DNA of 64,000 nucleotides from Companilactobacillus kedongensis (GTDB lineage Bacteria; Bacillota; Bacilli; Lactobacillales; Lactobacillaceae): the NCBI RefSeq assembly GCF_003946625.1, contig NZ_RHOR01000006.1, positions 52,486 through 116,485 on the forward strand, in the 5' to 3' direction. The notes under the pieces were generated by a model. The model worked only from the letters and a program-made list of their open reading frames with translations. It ran no database searches and had not been told where the DNA came from. Position 1 is the stretch's first letter, and each line of letters opens with the position of its first letter. The position numbers and the translations under genes are program-made. Below, in pieces: positions 39,838-49,788 of this stretch.

Positions 39838-40644
39838 ATGAATGAATTTACTCAAGTACTTACAATTGCTGGATCAGATTCCGACGGTAGTGCTGGTGCA
39901 CAAGCCGATTTGAAAACTTTTATGGCTCGCGGAGTTTACGGAATGTCCGTATTGACCGCCGCTGTTGCTGGTAACTCTTATGGGATCCACGATAGTGTTA
40001 ATATGCCCATCAGTTTCATTAAGAGTCAGATCAAGGATATCAAAGATGACTTTAAAGTTTCAGCTTTTAAAACTGGTATGCTATCAGATTCTGAAATCAT
40101 CCACACTATTGCTGAAGAGATAAAAGACGGATCTTTCGGGACTTTTGTTCTTGACCCTGTTATCATTACGAAACATGGTGCCATGCTATTAGAAGAAGAA
40201 GCCTATCAAACTTTGATCGACGAACTTTTCCCATTGGCTGATCTGATTACTCCAAACTTCTATGAAGCTAAGAAATTATCTGGCTTAGAATTGAATACTA
40301 AAGAAGAAATAGTAAAAGCTGCTCATAAATTAAGAGATCTTGGACCTAAAAATATCATGATCAAGGGTGAACACGCTGATGATTCACTTGATTACGTTGA
40401 AGACTTCGTACTATTAGAAGACGGACAATCATTCTGGATCTCAGAACCATACATAAAAACAGACCATGTTAACGGAACGGGTGATACTTTATCATCTAGT
40501 ATCGTTGCCGAAATGGCCAAGGGCTCAAGTATGGAAGAAGCCATCAGAATTTCAAAAACATTCACTTATAGAGCTATCAAAAATGAAATCGACGTCGGTC
40601 ATAAATTCGGTCCAATTAATCATTTCATTCACGATGAACTATAA
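39838..40644 (+). CDS. ThiD/PdxK-type kinase (hydroxymethylpyrimidine or pyridoxal kinase)
   Basis: The 268-residue ribokinase-fold protein has the family opening LTIAGSDSDGSAGAQADLKTF, then TPNFYEAKKLSG and the anion hole NGTGDTLSSSI with the catalytic Asp. The ATG at 39838 follows GGTTGGTGA; an earlier TTG lies inside that region. Lactobacillar proteins of this type are annotated either as ThiD or as pyridoxine kinase. No thiamine genes are adjacent, so I leave the substrate open. A perfect palindrome GTTAATATTAAC lies upstream at 39794-39805. Confidence 0.85.
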   Translation: MNEFTQVLTIAGSDSDGSAGAQADLKTFMARGVYGMSVLTAAVAGNSYGIHDSVNMPISFIKSQIKDIKDDFKVSAFKTGMLSDSEIIHTIAEEIKDGSFGTFVLDPVIITKHGAMLLEEEAYQTLIDELFPLADLITPNFYEAKKLSGLELNTKEEIVKAAHKLRDLGPKNIMIKGEHADDSLDYVEDFVLLEDGQSFWISEPYIKTDHVNGTGDTLSSSIVAEMAKGSSMEEAIRISKTFTYRAIKNEIDVGHKFGPINHFIHDEL

Positions 40645-40673
40645 TTACTAGTGAAGAAAGAGGAGATCAATTT

Positions 40674-41696
40674 ATGGTAAGAATCACAAAAATATCCGTC
40701 GGTAGTCTGCTACTAATTTTGTCCATCATTTTAATGGTTAGATCCGGATTTGAAAACTTTATTGCTGCTCTAGTAGGTACCGGAGATATTGGAGGAGCAG
40801 CCGGCATTTTAATGGCTATTACATATATTATTGCTGCTGCCATCTATATTTTAACTAATCGTACATACAGCGTTGTTCCCGACGTAGTCAGCTTTATTAT
40901 CTTAATCCTAGGTGGTTTGATGGGATTATTTAACGCTGGCATCCCCGGAACTCACTTCTTAATTATCTGGGCTTGGGTCGGAATTGCCATCGGTGCTATC
41001 GTTTTGATCATAAGCATCGCCGATTTAGTCTTGCATCCAGTTTCAGATGAAGATGATGAGGAAGAAGAAGATTTTAATAATCAATTTGATTACAACAATC
41101 AAATGCCTAACAACATGCAAAATAATCAAATGAATCAGTATCCTGATCCAAATAATCAATTCAACCAATTCCCTAATAATGGTAATGGATACCAACAATA
41201 TCCCAACCAGAATCAACAACCTAATCAGTTTCCAAATCAGAATATGAATCAACCGTACCCTAACCAGAATCAAAATTATGGATACAATCAACCCGTTCAA
41301 AACAATCCATATCCTAATAACACAAATCCAAATAATATGAACCAAAATCCAAACTTTGGTGCAAACCCTAATCAGTCAAACCAAGGACAGTTTTCATCAA
41401 ATCAATTTCCCAATAATTCTCAATCGAATCGTCGACCAATGAACAATTTTAATCAGAATCAACCTGTTCAACCAAATTCTGTAAATAATTCTTATCAAAG
41501 TCGGCAAAACCAATTTCCTAATAACCAGTTCAATGGTCAGATGAATAGCAATCCAAATAATGGTCCTGTCAACCGACCACTTTCACAAGGTCAAAGACCA
41601 CAAAATCAACAACAGAATCAATTACAAAACCCTAATAATAACAATCCTTACGCATTGGGTAACTTTGATCCTTCAAAACGCCGTAGTAAGCGTTAA
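40674..41696 (+). CDS. Four-helix membrane protein with long Asn/Gln/Pro-rich tail
   Basis: The 340-residue protein has four membrane helices (about residues 7-25, 42-60, 66-84 and 95-119), an acidic bridge (SDEDDEEEEDFNNQ) and a tail of about 205 residues made almost only of Asn, Gln, Pro, Phe, Tyr and Ser in irregular NQFPNQ/NNMNQNPN units. It ends in a basic KRRSKR. The tail should be disordered and, with the acidic stretch and basic end, probably cytoplasmic. GAGGAGATC precedes the ATG. The helical part resembles small lactobacillar membrane proteins of unknown role. Confidence 0.8.
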   Translation: MVRITKISVGSLLLILSIILMVRSGFENFIAALVGTGDIGGAAGILMAITYIIAAAIYILTNRTYSVVPDVVSFIILILGGLMGLFNAGIPGTHFLIIWAWVGIAIGAIVLIISIADLVLHPVSDEDDEEEEDFNNQFDYNNQMPNNMQNNQMNQYPDPNNQFNQFPNNGNGYQQYPNQNQQPNQFPNQNMNQPYPNQNQNYGYNQPVQNNPYPNNTNPNNMNQNPNFGANPNQSNQGQFSSNQFPNNSQSNRRPMNNFNQNQPVQPNSVNNSYQSRQNQFPNNQFNGQMNSNPNNGPVNRPLSQGQRPQNQQQNQLQNPNNNNPYALGNFDPSKRRSKR

Positions 41697-41721
41697 CTAA
41701 ATGTGAAAATATTTTAACTTT

Positions 41722-41759
41722 ATATCTCAAAAATCATATGATTTTTGGGATATTTTTTT
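41722..41759 (+). terminator. Terminator after the Asn/Gln-rich membrane gene
   Basis: A 16-bp palindromic stem (41722-41737 with 41738-41753) with one G-U pair is followed by seven T. Confidence 0.88.
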
Positions 41760-41794
41760 ATCCAAAAATTAAAATTATGAACAAATGCTCTCTG

Positions 41795-41823
41795 TTGATT
41801 AATACCCTAATTAATCATATGAT
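41795..41823 (+). promoter_or_regulatory. cydABCD promoter with overlapping operator
   Basis: TTGATT (41795-41800) and TATGAT (41818-41823) are 17 bases apart. The spacer and -35 box are covered by a perfect inverted repeat TGATTAAT-N6-ATTAATCA (41796-41803, 41810-41817). A repressor bound there would block RNA polymerase. It does not match the Rex consensus TTGTGAAN4TTCACAA, so another regulator is likely. Confidence 0.65.
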
Positions 41824-41872
41824 AAACGTAGATTTAGGGATTTTTAATAAGTTATAAGGAGGCTATTTTACC

Positions 41873-43315
41873 ATGCTAAGTGTTGGATTAAGCATTGTCT
41901 CTTTGGCGCGTTTTCAATTCGCAATGACAACCGTTTTTCATTTCTTCTTTGTTCCGTTTTCAATCGGAATGGGTTGTCTTGTTGCCGTCATGGAGACTAT
42001 CTATGCTGTTAAAAAAGACAAAGTATATTTAGATATGGCAAAATTTTGGGGAAAGATCTTCCTATTAAGTTTTGCCGTAGGTATTGTTACCGGTATTATT
42101 CAAGAATTCCAGTTTGGTATGAACTGGTCCGAATATTCTAGATTCATGGGGGATGTTTTCGGCGCTCCACTAGCTATTGAAGCTTTATTAGCATTCTTTA
42201 TTGAATCAGTCTTTATCGGTATTTGGATGTTTACTTGGGATCGTTTCAAACCAGGTGTGCACGCATTTATGATTTGGATGACTTCAATTGGTACTATGTT
42301 GTCAGCTATTTGGATCTTGGCTGCCAATAGTTTCATGCAACACCCAACAGGTTTTAAGATCAACGGTTCGACTGGACGTATTCAGTTAACTAACTTTGGT
42401 GATGTGATTACCAACCCACAATTGTGGAGAGTTTTCCCTCACGTTATCCTTGCTGCTATTTTGACTGCCGGCGTTGTTATCGCTGGTATGAGTGCTTGGG
42501 GTCTACTTAGAAAGAAGAAAGGTGAAAATCTTTTCTTCAAAAAATCATTACGTTTCGGACTATGGGTCAGCATGATTTTTGCTATCCTATCAGCCGCTGC
42601 TGGTGATTTCCAAACACAACAAATTATTAAAGATCAACCTATGAAGTTTGCTGCAACTGAAGGTATTTACAAGACAACTAAAGATCCTGCTCCTTGGACA
42701 ATAGTTGAATCGATCGATGCTAAAGGACACAAGGCTTCTCATCAAGTCGATATTCCTGCAGCATTGAGTATCTTGGCATACCACAAAGCTAGCGGATCTG
42801 TTAAGGGTATGAACGAGATCAATGCCGAAATGCACAAGACATACGATAAAAAATTCGGTAAAGATATGGACTACTATGTTCCACCTAAGACTATGTTCTG
42901 GAGTTTTAGAGTTATGACAGGTATTGACGCCTTGATCATGCTAGTTGCACTATTTGGATTAATTTGGTCGCGTAAGAATAAATATACTATTGAGAATAAG
43001 AAATGGTTCTTAGTAGTACTAGGGCTATGCATCTGGGTTCCATTTATTGGTAATTCAGCTGGTTGGTTTATTACAGAATTTGGACGTTATCCATGGATCG
43101 TTTATGGATTATTCACAATTGCCCAAGCTGTATCTCCTACATCTACCGTCGCCAGTCTGTTATTCAGTAATATCATTTACTTCTGTCTCTTCACATTACT
43201 TGGTGGAGTAATGGTCTGGTATTGTAGAAAGACTCTCCATCATGGACCTTATTATGAAGAGAAGGATTCTATTGAAAATGTTGATCCATTTGCAAAGGAG
43301 GCCTTTGAAAAATGA
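41873..43315 (+). CDS. cydA: Cytochrome bd ubiquinol/menaquinol oxidase subunit I
   Basis: The 480-residue subunit has nine membrane helices. Heme ligand H23 (TVFHFFF) corresponds to E. coli H19 and H190 (VFPHVIL) to H186; E103 and E111 lie in the IEALLAFFIES helix. The quinol loop is the short type. It oxidises menaquinol and reduces oxygen at the heme b595/d site. Lactobacilli lack heme synthesis, so activity needs external heme. AAGGAGG precedes the ATG. The last 4 bases overlap cydB. Confidence 0.96.
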   Translation: MLSVGLSIVSLARFQFAMTTVFHFFFVPFSIGMGCLVAVMETIYAVKKDKVYLDMAKFWGKIFLLSFAVGIVTGIIQEFQFGMNWSEYSRFMGDVFGAPLAIEALLAFFIESVFIGIWMFTWDRFKPGVHAFMIWMTSIGTMLSAIWILAANSFMQHPTGFKINGSTGRIQLTNFGDVITNPQLWRVFPHVILAAILTAGVVIAGMSAWGLLRKKKGENLFFKKSLRFGLWVSMIFAILSAAAGDFQTQQIIKDQPMKFAATEGIYKTTKDPAPWTIVESIDAKGHKASHQVDIPAALSILAYHKASGSVKGMNEINAEMHKTYDKKFGKDMDYYVPPKTMFWSFRVMTGIDALIMLVALFGLIWSRKNKYTIENKKWFLVVLGLCIWVPFIGNSAGWFITEFGRYPWIVYGLFTIAQAVSPTSTVASLLFSNIIYFCLFTLLGGVMVWYCRKTLHHGPYYEEKDSIENVDPFAKEAFEK

Positions 43316-44325
43316 CACTAAGTATATTGTGGTTTCTAATAATCGGACTTCTATTTGCGATTTTCCTATTTCTTGAAGGATTTGACTTCGGTGTAGGTAT
43401 GGCAACTAGATTGATCGCACATAATTTAGATGAACGTGAAGCGTTAATGTCATCTATCGGCCCACATTGGGACGGAAATGAAACATGGCTTGTTACCGCT
43501 GGTGGTGCAATGTTTGCTTCCTTGCCACTCTGGTATGCTTCACTATTTTCAGGTTACTATTACGTACTCCTATTGGTCTTAGTAGGATTGATCCTTCGTG
43601 GTGTTTCATTTGAATTTACTAAACATGCTGAAACAAAGACGGGTAAAAACATCTGGCTTTGGGCATTCTTTATCGGTAGTGTTCTTCCACCATTCTTACT
43701 ATGTATGATGCTTTTAAGTATGGTTCAAGGTATTCCAATGAATGCTAACGGTGATGCCTTTCCTAAATTCTTCGATGTTGTTAACTGGCTTTCGTTAGTC
43801 GGTGGTGTAGCTGGTGTACTACTATCACTAGTTCACGGACTAAACTTCATCAGATTAAGATTAGACGGTCCACTTCGCGATCGTGCTCGTGCTTTAAATA
43901 AAATAGTTTATCCAATTCTTTTTGCAGGTGAAGTTGTCTTTGCAGTTTTGGTATTCTTCCAAACAGACTTCTTTACTAAGAGATTTGGATCATCATTACT
44001 TATCACAGTTCTAATTGTTGCTTTTTCACTCCTAGGTTACTATGGTGTGCTAAAGAACAAAGAGGGCTGGAGCTTTGCCGGTAGTGGATTATCACTAAGT
44101 ATGGTTATTGTTCTGCTATTCAACGGACTATTCCCACGTGTTATGATCGCTACAAATCCAGCACACAGTATTTTAATTAAAACTGCTGCTAACTCTCACT
44201 ATACATTGACGATTATGACGATTGTCGCCTGTGTATTGGTACCAATCATATTAATTTACTTCATTTGGTCTTATACTCTATTTACAAAGAGAATAAACTC
44301 AAAGGACAATACGGTGAAATATTAA
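43312..44325 (+). CDS. cydB: Cytochrome bd oxidase subunit II
   Basis: The 337-residue subunit has about eight to nine membrane helices, the N-terminal FLFLEGFDFGVGM motif and GPHWDGNETWLVTAGGAMFA. It pairs with CydA. The ATG shares an ATGA overlap with the cydA stop, and cydD starts one base after its stop, so the four genes are translated as one unit. Confidence 0.96.
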   Translation: MTLSILWFLIIGLLFAIFLFLEGFDFGVGMATRLIAHNLDEREALMSSIGPHWDGNETWLVTAGGAMFASLPLWYASLFSGYYYVLLLVLVGLILRGVSFEFTKHAETKTGKNIWLWAFFIGSVLPPFLLCMMLLSMVQGIPMNANGDAFPKFFDVVNWLSLVGGVAGVLLSLVHGLNFIRLRLDGPLRDRARALNKIVYPILFAGEVVFAVLVFFQTDFFTKRFGSSLLITVLIVAFSLLGYYGVLKNKEGWSFAGSGLSLSMVIVLLFNGLFPRVMIATNPAHSILIKTAANSHYTLTIMTIVACVLVPIILIYFIWSYTLFTKRINSKDNTVKY

Positions 44326-44326
44326 T

Positions 44327-46066
44327 ATGATCGATAAGCGATTATTTCGCTTACCAGGAACAAAACAACTTTTAATTGTGCTTGCAGGATTAACTCTCTT
44401 GCAAGCTTTTGTTGTTTTATTCCAAGGTAAGTATTTAGCAGAGGCTCTAGTAAATTCTTGGAATCAAAAAGCATTACAAACGATCATTTTACCCATGACC
44501 TTGTTTGCAATCGCCTTCATTCTCAGACACTTACTAAACCTCATCAACAATAAAATCGTCGAAAACTATGCCAGTAAAACTTCAGAAAAAATTCGTTCTC
44601 AATTACTAGACCGAGTTTATGAAGCTGGCCCTTCTCTTCTGTCTGAAAAAGGTACCGGTAATATTGTTACCGCCTCATTAGATGGAATTGATCTAATTGA
44701 AAATTACTTTAAATTGATTTTTACAAAACTGATGAATATGACATTTATTCCACCAGTTTTGTTGATCTATATTTATACACAAAATATTGCTTCAGGTATT
44801 ACCCTAACGATCATTGTTCCTTTAGTTATTTTATTCATGATTATTTTAGGGCTGGCTGCACAAGCTAAAGCTGACGCACAGTATCATCAATATACGATCC
44901 TCTCAAATCATTTCTTAGATGCCCTACGTGGACTTCCTACACTAAAAATGTTAGGTCTCAGTAAGCGTTATGCTAAAAACATTTATACCGTCAGTGACGA
45001 GTATCGTCGTCGTACAATGAATACCTTGCGCATTGCTATCTTATCGACCTTTGCTTTAGACTGGCTTACAACGCTTGGAATTGCTATCCTAGCCGTATTC
45101 TTGGGACTAGGACTGATCAATAACTCCTTGCCACTATTTCCAGCCTTGGTAACTCTGATCTTGGCACCAGAGTATTTTCTTCCACTAAGAGATTTCTCAA
45201 GTGATTATCACGCTACTTTAGACGGTAAAAATGCCCTTGGTTCAATCTTTTCTATCTTGGAAAAAGACGACACCAAATCAGAAGAAACTGACTTGAAGAA
45301 ACTAACTTGGAATGAAGACTCAAAATTAGAAGTCGACAATTTGATTTTTAATTACGCCGACGGACAAAATAATCATGATGCTAGCTTAGACATCAAGCAG
45401 ATCCAATTAAATGGTTATCAAAGAATCGGCGTTATAGGTAAATCAGGTTCGGGAAAGACAACTTTGATCCGAACCTTAGGTGGTTTTTTAAATCCTGATA
45501 AAGCTGAAATAAAAGTCAATGATCAATCGATAAACTCATTAAAACAACGCACATGGCAAGACGAATTAGCCTTTCTACCACAATCTCCTTATTTATTCTC
45601 TGGAACGATTGCCGATAACATCGCATTTTACAAACCCAACGCCACAGAAAAAGAGATTCAATATGCGAGTGAAAAAGCTGGATTAAAGGATTTCATGGAA
45701 ACATTACCTGAAGGATACCAAACCGTTATTGGCGAAGGCGGACGTGGTATTTCTGGCGGACAGCAACAAAGGATCATGATTGCTCGAGCCTTTTTAGCCA
45801 GTGACCGCCATATCCTAATTTTTGATGAACCAACAGCCCATCTAGACATCGAAACTGAGTATGCTCTAAAGAAACCAATGGAAGAATTATTCAAAGATCA
45901 TTTGGTGATCTTTGCTACACATAGGCTACATTGGATCAAAGAAATGGATTACGTCATCGTTATGGATAGTGGGAAAATCACCGAACAAGGCACTCCTGAC
46001 GAGCTTTCAAATCATAACGGTGCCTTTAATCAACTTATAAATAATATGCGGGGGGATCAATTATGA
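44327..46066 (+). CDS. cydD: Cydassembly ABC exporter subunit CydD
   Basis: The 579-residue half-transporter has six membrane helices (about 15-290) and an ABC domain with Walker A GKSGSGKTT (about 371), signature ISGGQQQRIMIARAF and Walker B ILIFDEPTAHLD. With CydC it exports reductant (cysteine/glutathione in E. coli) or handles heme so that cytochrome bd can mature. The position in cydABCD makes the assignment firm against generic exporters. Confidence 0.93.
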   Translation: MIDKRLFRLPGTKQLLIVLAGLTLLQAFVVLFQGKYLAEALVNSWNQKALQTIILPMTLFAIAFILRHLLNLINNKIVENYASKTSEKIRSQLLDRVYEAGPSLLSEKGTGNIVTASLDGIDLIENYFKLIFTKLMNMTFIPPVLLIYIYTQNIASGITLTIIVPLVILFMIILGLAAQAKADAQYHQYTILSNHFLDALRGLPTLKMLGLSKRYAKNIYTVSDEYRRRTMNTLRIAILSTFALDWLTTLGIAILAVFLGLGLINNSLPLFPALVTLILAPEYFLPLRDFSSDYHATLDGKNALGSIFSILEKDDTKSEETDLKKLTWNEDSKLEVDNLIFNYADGQNNHDASLDIKQIQLNGYQRIGVIGKSGSGKTTLIRTLGGFLNPDKAEIKVNDQSINSLKQRTWQDELAFLPQSPYLFSGTIADNIAFYKPNATEKEIQYASEKAGLKDFMETLPEGYQTVIGEGGRGISGGQQQRIMIARAFLASDRHILIFDEPTAHLDIETEYALKKPMEELFKDHLVIFATHRLHWIKEMDYVIVMDSGKITEQGTPDELSNHNGAFNQLINNMRGDQL

Positions 46067-47793
46067 AAGTTTTCAAACATGACACTTGGGTCAAACCGTA
46101 TATCAAAAAGTACAAGGGACTATTAACTTCAGTTCTACTGTTAGGTCTTCTAACCTCTTTCTGTGCGGCCGCTTTAATGTTCACTTCCGGTTATACAATC
46201 GATAAGGCAGCCACACACCCGGTCAATATTCTATTGATCTATGTACCGATCCTTTTGACTAGAGCTTTTGGTATCGGACGCCCGACCTTTAAATATATTG
46301 AACGTCTCAAGAGTCACAATTGGGTCTTGAAAGTTACTTCCAATTTAAGAACCAGACTTTATACGACCCTAGAGAGTGATGCTTCATTCTTTAACGAACA
46401 TCACAAAGCTGGAGATATTATGGGATTGTTATCTGAAGATATAAATCATCTGCAAAATCTCTATCTAAGGACGGTCTTTCCTACCGTTATAGCGTACTTA
46501 CTGACCCTCATTGGATCACTAGCCTTAGGGATCTATACACCCGCCTTTGGTATCTTCGTTTTCTTGTTATTGGTAATTGAAGTTGCTGTTGTTCCTTTCG
46601 TATCAGTAGTGATCGAAAACAATCGTAAAGAACGTCAAAAGCAACTGAAGAGTTCTCTCTATACTAAATTAACTGACAATATTTTAGGTGTTGATGATTG
46701 GATCATCTCTGGACGTTTTAAAGATTTCAAGAATCTTTCCGCAAAAGATGTTGATGAATTAAATGCATCTAAGGATAAATCAAAATCATTCAAACGTAAT
46801 CGTGACTTCATATTACAACTCATCTTTGCCGCGATTGCAATTTGCTTTTTGATCTTTACTAACTTGACGATGACGGATAACCAAGAACAAGCTAACTTTG
46901 TAGCCGCAGTTGTCTTGAGTTTATTCCCACTGTCAGATACTCTGATACCGGTTAGTCAAGGATTTGAAGAATGGCCACAATACCGTGACTCGATCGAACG
47001 TTTGAATAAAATTCAACCTGTCAAAAATGAATTGCCTGAACAAGTCGATCTTATGCCAAATGATTTTAAATCATTAGATTTAAATGATGTAAATTTCGAA
47101 TATAGTAGTGACTCACCAATACTGATCAAACACTTTACACAACATATTAAAAAAGGTGAAAAATTGGCCTTACTAGGACCTAGCGGTATCGGTAAAACTA
47201 CTATATTACAATTGATTCTGGGAGATCTGACTCCTCAAACTGGTGACATTAAGATAAACGATATTGATATTCAATCCATTCAAAAGAATCGTGATAAAAT
47301 CTTTTCTGTACTAAATCAAAAACCGTTCTTATTCAATACTTCCGTTATCAATAACGTTCGCTTAGGAAATGAAAACCGTTCAGATTCTGACGTTATAGAA
47401 GCCATCGAAAAAGTTGGATTAAAAGACTTGATTGAATCACTCCCTGATAAATACAACACTAATGTTGGTGAAAATGGAGCTCGATTCTCCGGTGGTGAAC
47501 AAGAACGTATCGCCTTAGCCAGAATCCTTTTACAGGATGCCCCAATTGTCTTACTAGATGAACCAACCGTCGGCCTCGACCCTATTACGGAGAATAATTT
47601 ACTAAATACCTTCTTTGATGTTCTACAAGACAAAACTATCATTTGGGTAACGCATCATCTTCAAGGTATCAAGTATGTTGATCACGTTGTTTTCATGAAT
47701 GATGAAAGAATCGAAATGCAAGGGTCTCCTGAAGAGCTCTATAAAAATAATGAACACTTCCAAGAACTATATAAAATGGATCAAGGATTATAA
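46063..47793 (+). CDS. cydC: Cyd assembly ABC exporter subunit CydC
   Basis: The 576-residue partner of CydD has six membrane helices, Walker A GPSGIGKTT (about 372), signature FSGGEQERIALARIL and Walker B IVLLDEPTVGLDP. It starts within the cydD stop (4-base overlap) after GCGGGGGG-type binding bases. The operon ends at the terminator at 47818-47849. Confidence 0.93.
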   Translation: MKVFKHDTWVKPYIKKYKGLLTSVLLLGLLTSFCAAALMFTSGYTIDKAATHPVNILLIYVPILLTRAFGIGRPTFKYIERLKSHNWVLKVTSNLRTRLYTTLESDASFFNEHHKAGDIMGLLSEDINHLQNLYLRTVFPTVIAYLLTLIGSLALGIYTPAFGIFVFLLLVIEVAVVPFVSVVIENNRKERQKQLKSSLYTKLTDNILGVDDWIISGRFKDFKNLSAKDVDELNASKDKSKSFKRNRDFILQLIFAAIAICFLIFTNLTMTDNQEQANFVAAVVLSLFPLSDTLIPVSQGFEEWPQYRDSIERLNKIQPVKNELPEQVDLMPNDFKSLDLNDVNFEYSSDSPILIKHFTQHIKKGEKLALLGPSGIGKTTILQLILGDLTPQTGDIKINDIDIQSIQKNRDKIFSVLNQKPFLFNTSVINNVRLGNENRSDSDVIEAIEKVGLKDLIESLPDKYNTNVGENGARFSGGEQERIALARILLQDAPIVLLDEPTVGLDPITENNLLNTFFDVLQDKTIIWVTHHLQGIKYVDHVVFMNDERIEMQGSPEELYKNNEHFQELYKMDQGL

Positions 47794-47817
47794 GGAAATA
47801 CAGGGATATAACAAAAT

Positions 47818-47849
47818 AAAGCAGGCAATCCAATCGGATTGCCTGCTTT
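47818..47849. terminator. Bidirectional terminator after cydC
   Basis: Fourteen-bp stem AAAGCAGGCAATCC / complement with an AATC loop (47818-47831, 47836-47849). It serves cydABCD and, on the other strand, the glycosyltransferase gene ending at 47885. Confidence 0.88.
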
Positions 47850-47884
47850 ATTACTTAATGTTCGAAAGCCGAACATATTTTGTC

Positions 47885-49552
47885 TTATTCTTTTTGAAAA
47901 ACTTTTACCTTACGGTGATTGAAATATGAATCAGCAATAACGTGCCATTCATGACTATTAGAAATACTATAACCTTGATTATTCAAATCATCTTCATAAA
48001 TCATGGCTAAATCACCTTTTGACGCATGAGAGACATTATTCACATCTCTCAAGTAGCCATAAGAAGTGCTAGGAGCAGGAACAATGCTACCACTAGATCT
48101 CATTGCCTTATTCTGCATGAATAAATACTGTGAGTCAGTAATTGGCTTTTGAGATAGCCTAAAGATATTGAAAGTCTCTGGAAGACTCTCAATGTATAAC
48201 TTCTTATGTTTATAATTTTTAACCATCTCATGATTAATTACTTGAGTCTCCGCTATTGACCCATTTGAGTTATTAAAGCGATTCTCCTGATGATTAAATC
48301 CGAAATAAAAATTAAATATAAAGAACCAGAATATTACAACTGGTACAGCTAAGAAAATAATCCAACTGATTCTATTAATTCTTTGAAATGCTACATAAAG
48401 ACCGTAACCCGTCAAAATGGCTAATGGAAGCCAAATAAAATTCCAATGATTATAGTTTGGCTTTATAACCAACATTCCAGGTACAAATGAGAAAAGTGAA
48501 ATTAAAACGATGGTATGAAAGTTTCTCATATTGTCATTAAGAAATGACTTTCTTGTTAGTAAACCTATAACGGTAAAAACCATCATGAATGGAAAGATAG
48601 CACCATATGGAGCGACACTATTTTGAGGAAGACTATCCGTTCCAAAAATAACCTGTTTTATTCCTGAATTAACATTTACTCTAATACTACTTAAAATTGA
48701 TCCCTTAAAACTAATTAATGAACTAACCCTATTAGCCTGTAAATAAGGAAAATCAAAAAATAAAAATTTAGAAAATTTATCAATATGTTGAATATTAACT
48801 CTATATGCAAATACCACTAATGGAAGTGCAATAACGAAAATCACTAAACTCCAAATTAGTATTTCCTTTATAGAGAACCACTTTTTTATAATACTTGTGA
48901 TAATTAAAGCTACTACCAAAAATGGTAAATACATCCAAGAAGCAACGTAACCATAGGCAGATAGTGCCAAGAAAATTGCAGAAAAAACTAACCAGATATA
49001 ACGACTGCGTTTAGACGATTGAATCATCGATTCATACATGAAAATTAACCCTAACATCACAAAAATAGGCGAGATATTAGCATCTAAAACCCATCTACTA
49101 GATATAAATAACCATGGTGTAGTAACTAAAGAAACAGCAATACATACCGCCAAAAACTTATCTTTAGAACTGAAATAAATCGAAAAGACAATTCCTAAAA
49201 TAGTTAAAATACTTAGTATTGCCATGGGAGCCCTAAATAAATAAATTGAAAATCCAAATAGTTTGATAAGCGGAGCTACGATCCACGAATATAATACCGA
49301 CTGGCCTTGTCCCCAGACACTAGCAAAATAAATTGGATGTCTAAGACCATGAATATCCGTCCCGTAGCTTACTTTACTGATAACCTCATTCATATAATTG
49401 GTTTCATCTATATACAAACCAGGTATACGACCTAAGTCAAACATTAGAAAAAATCCAAAAATTATCACTAATAGTATGATTATAAACATTGGTAAATTTT
49501 TTCTAATACTCTGTATATAACCTTTTCCCTTGAAAATAACATTCACCCTCAC
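47885..49552 (-). CDS. GT-C glycosyltransferase family 39-type membrane protein
   Basis: The 555-residue protein has about eleven to twelve membrane helices. The first extracellular loop carries LYIDETNY (D49, E50), the acidic motif of PMT/ArnT-type GT-C enzymes that use lipid-linked sugars. HPIYFASVWGQGQS follows. The C-terminal soluble region (about 420-555) is outside. It probably glycosylates a surface polymer or lipid. The start is unclear: GTG at 49552 lacks a good binding site and the second GTG six bases on is no better. The gene is AT-richer than its neighbours, a hint of transfer. Confidence 0.78.
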   Translation of the reverse strand: MRVNVIFKGKGYIQSIRKNLPMFIIILLVIIFGFFLMFDLGRIPGLYIDETNYMNEVISKVSYGTDIHGLRHPIYFASVWGQGQSVLYSWIVAPLIKLFGFSIYLFRAPMAILSILTILGIVFSIYFSSKDKFLAVCIAVSLVTTPWLFISSRWVLDANISPIFVMLGLIFMYESMIQSSKRSRYIWLVFSAIFLALSAYGYVASWMYLPFLVVALIITSIIKKWFSIKEILIWSLVIFVIALPLVVFAYRVNIQHIDKFSKFLFFDFPYLQANRVSSLISFKGSILSSIRVNVNSGIKQVIFGTDSLPQNSVAPYGAIFPFMMVFTVIGLLTRKSFLNDNMRNFHTIVLISLFSFVPGMLVIKPNYNHWNFIWLPLAILTGYGLYVAFQRINRISWIIFLAVPVVIFWFFIFNFYFGFNHQENRFNNSNGSIAETQVINHEMVKNYKHKKLYIESLPETFNIFRLSQKPITDSQYLFMQNKAMRSSGSIVPAPSTSYGYLRDVNNVSHASKGDLAMIYEDDLNNQGYSISNSHEWHVIADSYFNHRKVKVFQKE

Positions 49553-49788
49553 ATTCTTATATTAACTTTTCCATTTTACTAAAGTTTATGAACTTTTGTA
49601 CTATATTCCAAAGAAATTCTTTTTTACGTTGGATTTTATTTTTAAAAAAACTAATTTCTACTTTATTTATTTTTAATAAATAAAGATATATTACGTTCAT
49701 TTTTTTTAAAATAATTAAAATCTTTTCTTTGCCTTATAAGTTACTTCGATCTATCATAGCCAGAAATCAGAATACTGGACGTGATCAT

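Noticed and set aside
41043..41345. Minus-strand frame opposite the Asn/Gln-rich tail
   Set aside because: The Ile/Leu/Val-only product is the antisense image of AAT/CAA codons.
41795..41823. Rex site at the cyd promoter
   Set aside because: The palindrome TGATTAAT-N6-ATTAATCA does not fit TTGTGAAN4TTCACAA.
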